Assembly: GCA_030655315.1 (NCBI GenBank)
Contig: JAURVT010000046.1
Coordinates: forward strand, 1-59,791
Reading direction: 5' to 3'
DNA length: 59,791 bases
DNA from: Nocardioidaceae bacterium
GTDB taxonomy: Bacteria; Actinomycetota; Actinomycetes; Propionibacteriales; Nocardioidaceae
Part shown: positions 1 to 8,592 of the stretch, piece by piece
How positions within the stretch are numbered: the stretch's first letter is position 1
Layout: the number at the start of each line of letters is the position of its first letter
Program-made: the position numbers and the translations under genes
Notes under the pieces: generated by a model
What the model was told of the DNA's origin: nothing
What the model saw: only the letters and a program-made list of their open reading frames with translations
Database searches by the model: none

Positions 1-511
1 TGATCCGGTCGGCCCGGTACTGCAGGTCGCGCATCATGAGCGTCTTCGCGTCCTCGATCAGCTCCCGCTCACACTTGACCCGGGTCTCGACCGACACGTC
101 GTCGGGCAGGCCCCCGATGGTCCGGGCGATGAGGCGCGCCTGCTCCTTGGAGATCCGCCCGTCGGCGAGGGCCTGCTCGGTGAGCGTCGCCCTCTCCAGC
201 GCCCGACCCAGGTGCACGTCCCGTGCTGCGGCGTGGCGGTCGCCACCGAACTGGCTCGCCAGCAACGACTCCGTCGAGGAGGACCCGGACTTCCTCGCAG
301 CCCCCGACCGGTCCACCGAGCGCGTCGCGGCCATCGCATGCGCGGCCACGCGGGAGTTCACCCGGCTCCACCGCCCCGCGAGCGTCACCGAGTCCTCGGC
401 CGACAGACCGTCGTAGACCGACAGGTCACCACCCGCGGCGAGCGCGCCCTCGACCGCGACCAGCACCGCGAACGCGGGGTGCTCGGAGAGCGGGAGAGCA
501 GAGACGGTCAT
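1..511 (-). CDS. DUF222 / 13E12-family HNH-endonuclease-type protein, 5' part only
   Basis: The frame opens at ATG 511 and runs off the left edge, so only the first 170 residues are seen. They match the DUF222 (13E12 repeat) N-terminal domain of actinobacterial proteins that usually end in an HNH nuclease; typical pieces are LERATLTEQALADGRISKEQ and the following ARLIARTI helix. The HNH part, if present, lies outside the window. A GGAGGA ribosome site sits 6 nt before the ATG. A LexA-like box (529-544) lies just upstream, suggesting SOS induction, as reported for some mycobacterial 13E12 genes. Family call firm; nuclease activity is inference. Confidence 0.85.
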   Translation of the reverse strand, partial: MTVSALPLSEHPAFAVLVAVEGALAAGGDLSVYDGLSAEDSVTLAGRWSRVNSRVAAHAMAATRSVDRSGAARKSGSSSTESLLASQFGGDRHAAARDVHLGRALERATLTEQALADGRISKEQARLIARTIGGLPDDVSVETRVKCERELIEDAKTLMMRDLQYRADRI

Positions 512-528
512 GACAGGTCCTCCGTGAG

Positions 529-544
529 TCGAACGTGTGCTCGA
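529..544 (-). promoter_or_regulatory. LexA (SOS) box upstream of the DUF222/HNH-type gene
   Basis: TCGAACGTGTGCTCGA matches the Gram-positive SOS consensus TCGAAC-N4-GTTCGA at 11 of 12 fixed positions. It ends 18 nt before the ATG at 511, where LexA binding would block transcription. This window also encodes LexA, and the box resembles those near lexA at 38.6-39.3 kb. Confidence 0.7.
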
Positions 545-744
545 TTCTACCGAGGTAGAAAGGTCCAGGGAAGGGCATTGCGCCCGTCTGTGGACGACGC
601 ACAAGGCCCGCCCGCACCCGCCCACAGCCCCGCCCCGTGACACACGTCACGCCACCGTGCGACGATGACCCCGCTCACGCTCGTGGGCACTCCTTTACGA
701 CGGATCGTCCGGCACGTGCCTGCCGGTGAAGGGAAGGTTCCGAC

Positions 745-1824
<1,080 letters not shown>

Positions 1825-1994
1825 GCCTCGTCCGCCCCTGGGTCCCTCCGGGTCTCGGCGCCCCTCACGGGGACCGGGGCCCGGAGGCACGTCCAGGGTT
1901 CTCAGCAGGTTCGCAGTCTCACCTCAGGCCGTTCCCGGACTCGCTGCGCAGACTCCTCGGAGACGGTGAGACCGACCCGAGGAGACCTGCACAG

Positions 1995-3245
1995 ATGCTG
2001 ACCGACGAGCAGCCGAACCCCTACTTCCAGCCCGCCCCGCCCCCGCCACGCCGCAGGGGCCGCGGCCAGGCCGTCAGCCTCGTCGTCGCCGGTGCCCTCG
2101 TCGGCGCCCTCGCGACCGGAGCCGCCGCCTTCGGCGTCACCGCCCTCACCGACGGGTCCACCACCGCAGCCCGGTCGGGCAGCACCTCGCAGGTCCAGGA
2201 CGGGACGTACGGGGGCACCACCCGTCAGGACGGCGTCACCGGCCCGGGCACCGGGCCGGGCGCCGGCGCGGCGCCGGGCGACCCCGGTGGCCGCTTCTTC
2301 TCCGGCGACGACACGTCGACCGCGACCACCGAGGACGCCACCGACGAGCAGGAGGTGGGCGTCGTCGACGTCTACACGACGCTCTCGAGCGGGTCGCAGG
2401 CGGCGGGCACCGGGATGGTGCTCACCTCGGGAGGCAAGATCCTCACCAACCACCACGTCATCGAGGGCGCGACCGCCATCAAGGTGGTGGTGGTCTCGAC
2501 CCAGCAGGAGTACACCGCCGAGCTCGTCGGCTCCAACAGCGACGCGGACATCGCCGTCCTCCAGCTCGAGGACGCGTCCGGTCTCGACACCGTCGACCTC
2601 GACACCTCGGGCGACCTCGCCATCGGTGACGACGTCACGGGCGTCGGCAACGCCGGGGGCGACGGCGGCTCGTCCAGCGCCGCGGCCGGCACGGTCACCG
2701 CGCTCGACCAGTCGATCACCACGCAGTCCGAGGGCTCGACCGAGGGCGAGGCCCTGACCGGCCTGATCGAGGTGGACGCCGACATCCAGTCCGGTGACTC
2801 CGGCGGCCCGCTGTACGACGCGGACGGCGAGGTCGTCGGCATCGACACCGCGGCCTCGGTCGGCACCGGCAGCACCACCGGCTACGCCGTCCCGATCGGC
2901 GCGGCGCTGCGGGTCGTCGACCAGGTCGACGCCGGGGACACGAGCGACGGCACCACCATCGGCTACCCGGCCTTCCTCGGCGTCGAGCTGTCCGACGCCA
3001 CCACGACCACCGTCGACGGCGCCACGATCGCGGGCGTCGTCGACGGCGGGGCCGCCGCGGACGCCGGCCTCGTCGCGGGCGACACCGTCACCGGCGTGGG
3101 AGGCCGCGACGTCACCGACGCCGCGTCGCTCTCGTCGGCGATCGCCACGCACCAGCCCGGCGACCGCGTGCGCGTCGCCTGGCGCGACGCCGACGGCGCG
3201 GAGCAGTCCAGCACCGTGACGCTCACCGAGGGCCCCGCCGCCTGA
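1995..3245 (+). CDS. Membrane-anchored trypsin-like serine protease with PDZ domain (HtrA/DegP-like)
   Basis: The product has 416 residues: a short Pro-rich cytoplasmic tail, one membrane segment at about 26-48, a low-complexity Gly/Thr/Asp linker, an S1C trypsin-like domain and a C-terminal PDZ domain (about 325-410). The catalytic triad is visible as H154 (TNHHVIEG), D185 (SDADIAVL) and S269 (GDSGGPL). It should act outside the membrane in degradation or quality control of envelope proteins. The ATG at 1995 was chosen because it gives the normal tail-plus-anchor and follows a GAGGAGA site; the open frame further upstream lies antisense-like over the preceding gene. Confidence 0.92.
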   Translation: MLTDEQPNPYFQPAPPPPRRRGRGQAVSLVVAGALVGALATGAAAFGVTALTDGSTTAARSGSTSQVQDGTYGGTTRQDGVTGPGTGPGAGAAPGDPGGRFFSGDDTSTATTEDATDEQEVGVVDVYTTLSSGSQAAGTGMVLTSGGKILTNHHVIEGATAIKVVVVSTQQEYTAELVGSNSDADIAVLQLEDASGLDTVDLDTSGDLAIGDDVTGVGNAGGDGGSSSAAAGTVTALDQSITTQSEGSTEGEALTGLIEVDADIQSGDSGGPLYDADGEVVGIDTAASVGTGSTTGYAVPIGAALRVVDQVDAGDTSDGTTIGYPAFLGVELSDATTTTVDGATIAGVVDGGAAADAGLVAGDTVTGVGGRDVTDAASLSSAIATHQPGDRVRVAWRDADGAEQSSTVTLTEGPAA

Positions 3246-3285
3246 GGGCTTCCCCCCACCCCGCCGGCGGTCCTACCGTCGACGG

Positions 3286-3681
3286 ATGGCACCAGACGGC
3301 AGAGCCGGCGCACTCCTCCCCCGGGTGCGCCGGCTCTGTCTCGCGCTCCCCGGCGCCACCGAGCGGCAGAGCCACGGGTCCCCCGGCTTCTTCGTCGGCA
3401 GGATGTTCGCCTCCTGGGTCGACGACCACCACGGCGACGGCGTGGTCGGCCTGTGGTGCGCGGCGCCGCCGGGCGACCAGGCCGAGCTCGTCGCCACCGA
3501 CCCGACGACGTTCTTCGTCCCGCCGTACGTGGGCGGGCGAGGCTGGATCGGCGTGCGGCTCGTCGTCGCCGGGCGCGACACGCCCGACTGGCGACTGGTC
3601 GCGGAGGTGCTCGAGGACGCCTTCCGCACCGTCGCCCCGGCCCGCCGGATCGCCGAGCTCGACGCCGCCGGACCGGGCTGA
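3286..3681 (+). CDS. MmcQ/YjbR-family protein
   Basis: A 131-residue protein with the YjbR (CyaY-like fold) pattern: an N-terminal CLALPGATERQSHGSPGFFV block, then FASW, a central VGLWCAAPPG strand, FFVPPYVGGRGWIGVRL, and a final helix with the amphipathic EVLEDAFRTVAP. Length fits the family (110-130). Members are thought to bind DNA, but the function is poorly known. A TACCGT -10 hexamer at 3274-3279 ends 6 nt before the ATG, so the mRNA is probably leaderless. Confidence 0.85.
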   Translation: MAPDGRAGALLPRVRRLCLALPGATERQSHGSPGFFVGRMFASWVDDHHGDGVVGLWCAAPPGDQAELVATDPTTFFVPPYVGGRGWIGVRLVVAGRDTPDWRLVAEVLEDAFRTVAPARRIAELDAAGPG

Positions 3682-3833
3682 TCGGGGGGCTCCGGACCGC
3701 GTGGGCGAGGTGTCCGGTTCGTCCGCGTCACCGAGTCGTCATCGTCCCGGTGTCCGCTGTTGGTCCAGCCCCCCGGCAGGGTGCTAGTCTTTCCGTGGGC
3801 TGCAGGGCAGATACACCATCTCGCCTCAACCTC

Positions 3834-3851
3834 CGCGGTCGTCAGACCGCG
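3834..3851 (+). other. Hairpin in the long 5' leader of the cold-shock gene
   Basis: CGCGGTC-gtca-GACCGCG forms a 7-bp hairpin in the 280-base gap between the YjbR-family gene and the cold-shock gene. A TAGTCT hexamer at 3785-3790 could be the -10 element, giving a leader of roughly 165 nt. Long structured leaders are typical of cspA-type mRNAs and act in temperature-dependent translation; that role here is inference. Confidence 0.4.
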
Positions 3852-3961
3852 ACGACACTCCACCGGGCTCGCAAGGGTCCACCGGGATGTCAGAGCAGCA
3901 GTTCCGTGGGTGGTCGACGATGGCCGCCACGAACCGATAACCAGTGAGAGACTTTATTTCC

Positions 3962-4162
3962 ATGGCACAAGGCACCGTGAAGTTCTTCAACGCCGAGAAG
4001 GGCTTCGGCTTCATCAACCAGGACGAGGGCGAGGACGTCTTCGTCCACTTCACCGGCATCGCCGCTGAGGGCTTCCGTACGCTCGAGGACAACCAGCGCG
4101 TCGAGTTCGACGTCACCCGCGGCCAGAAGGGCCTGCAGGCGGAGAACGTTCGCCCCATCTGA
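3962..4162 (+). CDS. Cold-shock protein (CspA family)
   Basis: A 66-residue single OB-fold cold-shock domain protein that binds single-stranded RNA/DNA as an RNA chaperone. Both RNA-binding motifs are present: RNP1 KGFGFI and RNP2 VFVHF. The length is typical. The ATG at 3962 gives the canonical [10 protein letters not shown] start; an upstream in-frame ATG would add six unusual residues. It is followed 12 nt later by a strong terminator, so it is monocistronic. The single-gene layout and long leader agree with cold-regulated csp genes. Confidence 0.97.
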   Translation: MAQGTVKFFNAEKGFGFINQDEGEDVFVHFTGIAAEGFRTLEDNQRVEFDVTRGQKGLQAENVRPI

Positions 4163-4174
4163 TCCACCGAGGAG

Positions 4175-4206
4175 GCCCCGCTCACCCCTGGTGAGCGGGG
4201 CTTTTT
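4175..4206 (+). terminator. Rho-independent terminator of the csp gene
   Basis: Perfect 12-bp stem GCCCCGCTCACC / GGTGAGCGGGGC with a CCT loop, followed by TTTTT. It lies 13 nt after the csp stop codon. Confidence 0.95.
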
Positions 4207-4340
4207 CGCGTCTCCAGCCGTCCGGTGTGGCCCGGTTCTCAACGGCTCCCCCGGGGCCCCCTCCCCCACCCCGGACCGTCGCGGACGTCGGGTAGGTTCG
4301 CGCGGGCGCCCCGAGCGGGACGCCCTGCCGAAGGAGGCCC

Positions 4341-4946
4341 ATGAGCACGCCCGGGACGTTCCGGATCGGCGACGGTGCACCCGTGCCGTTCGCCACCGCC
4401 GCCGACCTGTGGGTCCGCGCCGCGCGCGACGTCCTGCACGAGACGGCCGGCCGCTACCACGCCGCGATCGACGAGGGCGAGCTCGCCAAGCAGGTGCAGA
4501 CCCGGTCCGGCGTGCGCACCCGCGTGCCCGCCTCGATGTGGCTCGAGCGCGTCCTCGCGCTGCTCGCGCACGAGTGCCACCAGCGCGGCGAGCCCCTGCT
4601 CACGTCGCTGTGCACCCGCACCGACGGGCTCGCGCTCGGCGTCTACGCGATGACCGCGCGCCCCGACGGCTCCGCGCTCGTCGGCGACGTCGAGCAGCAC
4701 GCGGCCGAGCAGCGGCTCGAGTGCTACGTCCGGCACGGCGCGTCGCTCCCGTCCGACGGCGGCACACCCGACGTCCACCGCGGCGCCGGTCGCAAGTCGT
4801 CGACCCGCGCGCCCAAGCCCCGCGCCGGCGCGACCGCCGTCGCACCGAAGCCGCGTCGGACCGAGGAGCCCGTCCGCACCGGCCGCCTCTGCCCCACCTG
4901 CTTCACCGAGATGTCGCTCACCGGCACCTGCGGCGTCTGCGACTGA
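4341..4946 (+). CDS. Uncharacterised protein with C-terminal zinc ribbon
   Basis: A 201-residue protein I do not recognise by function. The first ~135 residues look like a compact alpha/beta domain, followed by a basic Pro/Ala-rich linker (RKSSTRAPKPRAG...) and a C-terminal CPTCF...CGVCD knuckle pair that should bind zinc. Codon use is like its neighbours. AAGGAGG lies 5 nt before the ATG. It is convergent with the aldose epimerase gene, with a palindrome between them. Confidence 0.85.
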   Translation: MSTPGTFRIGDGAPVPFATAADLWVRAARDVLHETAGRYHAAIDEGELAKQVQTRSGVRTRVPASMWLERVLALLAHECHQRGEPLLTSLCTRTDGLALGVYAMTARPDGSALVGDVEQHAAEQRLECYVRHGASLPSDGGTPDVHRGAGRKSSTRAPKPRAGATAVAPKPRRTEEPVRTGRLCPTCFTEMSLTGTCGVCD

Positions 4947-4979
4947 CCCCCGACCGGCCCACGGCTGCCGCCGCGTCCG

Positions 4980-5033
4980 CCGACCTGTCGGTGCGTCATG
5001 ATGCTCCGGCATCACCACGCACCGACAGGTCGG
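4980..5033. terminator. Long palindrome between convergent genes, probable bidirectional terminator
   Basis: CCGACCTGTCGGTGCG and its exact complement form a 16-bp outer stem (4980-4995 / 5018-5033). A second 6-bp stem TGATGC-tccg-GCATCA lies inside. It fills the gap between two convergent genes and has no T-run, as in many actinobacterial terminators. Confidence 0.65.
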
Positions 5034-5039
5034 GAGACG

Positions 5040-5948
5040 TCAGGTGACGGTGAGGCCCCAGGTGCCGGTGAGCGCCTCGCCGGGCTCGAGGTCGACGCGG
5101 CCCTCGCCGGTGACGAAGGCGTTGGGCGGGCAGGTCATCGGCTCGACCGCGATCGCCGCGCGGGGCGCCCCGCCCGACCAGCCGTCCGCGGTGAACACCT
5201 GCAGGTGGCCGAAGGTCTCGTCGCCCCACAGGGTGACGGTCGAGCCGTCCGGGCGGCCGACGTGGACCCGCCAGCGGCCGTCGGCGTCGCGGGCGAGGTC
5301 GGTGAAGGGCGTGTCGAGGACGGTGTCGCCCACCGGGCGGGGGCTGCGGAAGTCGTAGGACGTGCCGCCGACGTCGTGCGACGCGCCCGGGATGCCCCGG
5401 TCGTCCACGTCGCTGTACCGACCGGCCGGCAGCGTCAGCTCGACGTCATCGACGACGGGCGCGCCGATCGACACGTACGGGTGGAAGCCCATCCCCACCG
5501 GCGCCGGCCCGGAGCCGAGGTTGCGCAGCGAGGCCGTGACGCTCAGCCCGTCGTCGCCCAGCGCGTAGGCGAGCGACGCCTCCACCGTGTGCGGGTACCC
5601 CGGCTGGGGACGGATGACGGTCCTCGCCGTCGCCGAACCGCCGGCGGACGTGACCTCCCAGCCCACCCAGCGCAGCAGGCCGTGGCTCGCGTTGCCCTTG
5701 CCGACCTCGGTGATCGCCAGCTGCTGGTCCCGGCCCCCGAAGGAGTAGCGCCCGCCGTCGACGCGGTTGGGCCACGGGACGAGCACCTGCCCGCGACCGG
5801 ACGCCGGCGTCTCGTCAGGCCCGTAGCCGTCGACGACCGCCCGGCCCGCGACCTCGTAGGAGCGCAGGCCCGCCCCCAGCTCGGTGACGACGGCGCGGTG
5901 CTCGCCGTGGACGATCTCGTGCTGGGCGCCGGTGGGTGACTCGCTCAT
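5040..5948 (-). CDS. Aldose 1-epimerase family protein
   Basis: A 302-residue galactose-mutarotase-like protein that would interconvert alpha and beta anomers of sugars in the cytoplasm. Family blocks are VLVPWPNRVDGGRYSFGG, the catalytic-type His in NASHGLLRW, GFHPYV, and the catalytic-type Glu in IAVEPMTCPPNAF. Length is typical (290-310). The ATG at 5948 gives a natural N-terminus. It lies 24 nt downstream of the agmatine deiminase stop on the same strand and could be its last co-transcribed gene, although no metabolic link is obvious. The sugar substrate is unknown. Confidence 0.93.
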   Translation of the reverse strand: MSESPTGAQHEIVHGEHRAVVTELGAGLRSYEVAGRAVVDGYGPDETPASGRGQVLVPWPNRVDGGRYSFGGRDQQLAITEVGKGNASHGLLRWVGWEVTSAGGSATARTVIRPQPGYPHTVEASLAYALGDDGLSVTASLRNLGSGPAPVGMGFHPYVSIGAPVVDDVELTLPAGRYSDVDDRGIPGASHDVGGTSYDFRSPRPVGDTVLDTPFTDLARDADGRWRVHVGRPDGSTVTLWGDETFGHLQVFTADGWSGGAPRAAIAVEPMTCPPNAFVTGEGRVDLEPGEALTGTWGLTVT

Positions 5949-5972
5949 CGGCCCATCATGGGGTCCCGGGCC

Positions 5973-6974
5973 TCAGACCGCCGGCTGCTGCTGGGTGATG
6001 CAGTGGATGCCGCCGCCGCGGGCGAACAGTGGACGGGCGTCGACGCCGATGACGCGGCGACCGGGGTAGGCGTCGGCCAGGATCCCGAGCGCTCGGTCGT
6101 CGTGCGGGTCGTCGAAGGTGCAGGCCACCACGCCGCCGTCGGCGACCAGGTGGTTCACGTAGCTGTAGTCCACCGGACCCTCCTCGTCCCGCAGCACCGC
6201 GGGCGCCGGCAGGGCCACGACGTCGACGTGCTCGGCGAGCACGGCCCGCACCTCGGCGCTCACGGCGTGGTCGGGGTGCGAGGCGTCCTCCTGGTCGTGC
6301 ACGAGCGCGACGCCGGGCGACGGCAGGCAGGCGACGATGTCGACGTGCCCGCGGGTGCCGAACGTGTCGTAGTCGCGCGTGAGCCCCCGTGGCACCCAGA
6401 TCACGTCCGACGCACCGAGCGTCCGGGCGAGCTCGGCCTCGACGTCCTCGCGCGACCACCCCGGGTTGCGCCGCTCGTCGAGCTGCACGGTCTGCGTGAC
6501 CAGCACGGTGCCGCGCCCGTCGACGTGGATCGCCCCGCCCTCGTTGACCATCGGGCTGGTGACGAGCTCGGCGCCCGCCCACTGGGCCACCTGGCGGCCG
6601 ATCGCCGCGTCGTGCTCCCAGCGGGCCCAGTCCTGCCGGCCCCAGCCGTTGAACACCCAGTCGACCGCCCCGAGCCTGCCGTCGTCGCCGACGACGAACG
6701 TCGGGCCGATGTCGCGCATCCAGGCGTCGTCCAGCGGGGCCACGTGCAGCTCGACCTCCGCCGACAGCCGGGCGCGTGCGACGTCGACCGCGGACGGGTC
6801 CACGACCATCGACACGGGCTCGAGCTCGAGGACCGCGTGGGCGACCGCAGCCCAGGTGGCGCGGGCCTCCTCGGCGTCGGCCGCGGTGTCGCCGAGGGTG
6901 TAGCCGGCACTCGGCCACGCCATCCAGGTCCGGGTGTGCGCCGAGGTCTCGGCGGGCATCGTCCAGCCGGTCAC
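5973..6974 (-). CDS. aguA: Agmatine deiminase
   Basis: This is a 333-residue guanidino-group hydrolase that converts agmatine to N-carbamoylputrescine and ammonia, the first step of the arginine-decarboxylase route to putrescine. Family motifs are DDAWMRDIGPTFVV, WVFNGWG, MVNEGGAIH, GHVDIVACL and the C-terminal GGGIHCITQQQPA, whose Cys (residue 325) is the nucleophile. A GTG start at 6974 is chosen because it overlaps the upstream amidase stop as GTGA, a sign of translational coupling; an ATG five codons later (6959) is possible. Its neighbour catalyses the next step. Confidence 0.93.
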   Translation of the reverse strand: MTGWTMPAETSAHTRTWMAWPSAGYTLGDTAADAEEARATWAAVAHAVLELEPVSMVVDPSAVDVARARLSAEVELHVAPLDDAWMRDIGPTFVVGDDGRLGAVDWVFNGWGRQDWARWEHDAAIGRQVAQWAGAELVTSPMVNEGGAIHVDGRGTVLVTQTVQLDERRNPGWSREDVEAELARTLGASDVIWVPRGLTRDYDTFGTRGHVDIVACLPSPGVALVHDQEDASHPDHAVSAEVRAVLAEHVDVVALPAPAVLRDEEGPVDYSYVNHLVADGGVVACTFDDPHDDRALGILADAYPGRRVIGVDARPLFARGGGIHCITQQQPAV

Positions 6975-7897
6975 CGGGTCAGCGCCCCGTAGGTGTCGGG
7001 ACGGCGGGTGGCCAGGAACGGGAAGAGGGTCAGCCAGTCCCGGCGCTGGTCGAGGTCGAGGTCGGCCACCAGGACCACCTCCTCGTCGCGGGGAGCCTCG
7101 ACGAGCACGCGTCCGTAGGGGTCGACGACGAACGACGAGCCGTAGAAGTCGATCAGCCCCTCGCTGCCGGTGCGGTTGGGCACCACGGCGAACAGCCCGT
7201 TGGCGATCGCGTGGCCGACGACCACCTGTCGCCACAGCGGTGCGGTGTCGAAGTCGGGGTGGTCGGGCTCGGAGCCGATCGCCGTCGGGTAGACGAGCAC
7301 GTCGGCGCCGGCGAGCGCGTACGCCCGGGCCACCTCGGGGAACCACTCGTCCCAGCACGTCGGCAGGCCGAGCCTGGCCTCGTGGCCGGGGAGGTCGACG
7401 ACCGGGTAGGGGTCGTCGGCCGGGCCTGGCCGGAAGTAGCGGTCCTCGTGGTAGCCGGAGGTGACGGGGATGTGCAGCTTGCGGGTGCGGGCGACGAGCG
7501 ACCCGTCGGGCCCCACGAGCACGGCGGTGTTCAGCCCGAGCCCGTCGCCGGCGGGCGCCCGCTCGAACAGCGAGGCGTGCACGTGGACGCCGTGACGACG
7601 GGCCGCCTCGGTCGCGAAGGCGACCGTCGGGCCGGTCGCGAGGTCCTCGGCGGGGGCCGTGGCGTCGCCCTCGGGGAGGGTGTCGGCCGGGTAGCGCGAC
7701 AGCGTCAGCTCGGGCAGCAGCACGACCTGCGCCCCCGCGTCCGCGGCCTGGCCGGCGGCGTCGGTGAGCACCTGCACCAGCTCGTCGGCGTCCTCGCGCC
7801 AGCGGTGCTGGACGACCCCGACGCGCAGCGGCCGTCGTCCCTCGGCCTGCACCCGTGCCGGTGACTCCGGCGCCGGTCCGGACTCGATCACCCTCAT
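6971..7897 (-). CDS. aguB: N-carbamoylputrescine amidase (nitrilase superfamily)
   Basis: A 308-residue carbon-nitrogen hydrolase that would turn N-carbamoylputrescine into putrescine, CO2 and ammonia. The Glu-Lys-Cys triad is visible as E63 (LLPELTLSRYP), K140 (RKLHIP) and C181 (PTCWDEWFPE). The stretch after the Cys (ALAGADVLVYPTAIGSEPDH) is characteristic of AguB. It is the first gene of a tight operon with agmatine deiminase (4-bp overlap). The ATG at 7897 follows GGAGAAG. The divergent TetR gene and the palindrome at 7920-7932 suggest control by that repressor. Confidence 0.92.
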   Translation of the reverse strand: MRVIESGPAPESPARVQAEGRRPLRVGVVQHRWREDADELVQVLTDAAGQAADAGAQVVLLPELTLSRYPADTLPEGDATAPAEDLATGPTVAFATEAARRHGVHVHASLFERAPAGDGLGLNTAVLVGPDGSLVARTRKLHIPVTSGYHEDRYFRPGPADDPYPVVDLPGHEARLGLPTCWDEWFPEVARAYALAGADVLVYPTAIGSEPDHPDFDTAPLWRQVVVGHAIANGLFAVVPNRTGSEGLIDFYGSSFVVDPYGRVLVEAPRDEEVVLVADLDLDQRRDWLTLFPFLATRRPDTYGALTR

Positions 7898-7916
7898 GTC
7901 ACTTCTCCTGCTCGTC

Positions 7917-7936
7917 AAACGAATGTCATTCGGTTT
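7917..7936. promoter_or_regulatory. Putative TetR-family operator in the agu/tetR divergent promoter
   Basis: The 13-bp core CGAATG-T-CATTCG (7920-7932) is a perfect odd palindrome with AAA/TTT-like flanks. It lies 23 nt upstream of aguB and 54 nt upstream of the tetR start, the usual place for an autoregulatory operator. Confidence 0.6.
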
Positions 7937-7951
7937 ATTGTGGGACGCACG

Positions 7952-7969
7952 GGGTTGCGAGCGCAACCC
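7952..7969. promoter_or_regulatory. Second palindrome upstream of the TetR gene
   Basis: GGGTTGCG-AG-CGCAACCC is a perfect 8-bp inverted repeat ending 16 nt before the GTG start and next to its GGAGGA site. It could be a second operator or a hairpin in the leader. Confidence 0.5.
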
Positions 7970-7985
7970 ACACCTGGAGGAGACC

Positions 7986-8588
7986 GTGGCCCGTCCGTCC
8001 GTCCCCGTGCTCTCGGTCGAGAAGATCGCCGTGGCGGCGCTGGCCGTCGTCGACGAGGGCGGCGCGCTCACCATGCCGGGGCTGGCCGACCGCCTCGGGG
8101 TGTCGGCGTCGTCGCTGTACCACCACGTGCGGGGCAAGGCCGGCGTCGTCGAGGCCATGCGCGCGCAGGTCTTCGCGGGCGTCGTCCCCGAGCCCGAGCC
8201 CGGGGAGTCGTGGGACGCCGCCACGCGTCGGCTCGTGCGCCGCTACCGCGACGCCTTCGCCCGCCACCCCCGCCTGATCCCGATGCTGACCGGGCACACC
8301 GTGACCGACCCCCAGGTGCTCGCGATGTACGCGTCGCTCGCCTCGCTCCTGCGACGGGCCGGGTTCGAGGGGGCCGAGCTCCTGCACGCCGTCACCCTGG
8401 TCGACAGCTTCACGATCGGGTCGGCCCTCGACCTCGCGGCACCCGAGGACGTCTGGGACGCCTCGACCGCCGACCCCGTCCTCCGCGCGGCCGTCGCCGC
8501 GGCGCCGAGCGGGGTGGAGCGGGCGGACGCCGCCTTCGCGTTCGGCCTCGAGGCCGTGCTCGCCGGGCTGCGTGCGGTGGCACCCTGA
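7986..8588 (+). CDS. TetR/AcrR-family transcriptional regulator
   Basis: A 200-residue repressor. The N-terminal helix-turn-helix is clear: ALTMPGLADRLGVSASSLYHHVRGKAGVVEAM. The C-terminal part resembles the tetracycline-repressor-like ligand domain (TetR_C type), with the helical AMYASLASLLRRAGF and HAVTLVDSFTIGSALD. The GTG at 7986 is chosen because GGAGGA lies 3 nt upstream. It is divergent from aguBA and probably represses both, responding to agmatine, a polyamine or a related amine; the ligand is inference. Its stop is only 4 nt from the stop of the convergent SNF2 gene. Confidence 0.92.
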   Translation: MARPSVPVLSVEKIAVAALAVVDEGGALTMPGLADRLGVSASSLYHHVRGKAGVVEAMRAQVFAGVVPEPEPGESWDAATRRLVRRYRDAFARHPRLIPMLTGHTVTDPQVLAMYASLASLLRRAGFEGAELLHAVTLVDSFTIGSALDLAAPEDVWDASTADPVLRAAVAAAPSGVERADAAFAFGLEAVLAGLRAVAP

Positions 8589-8592
8589 CGGG

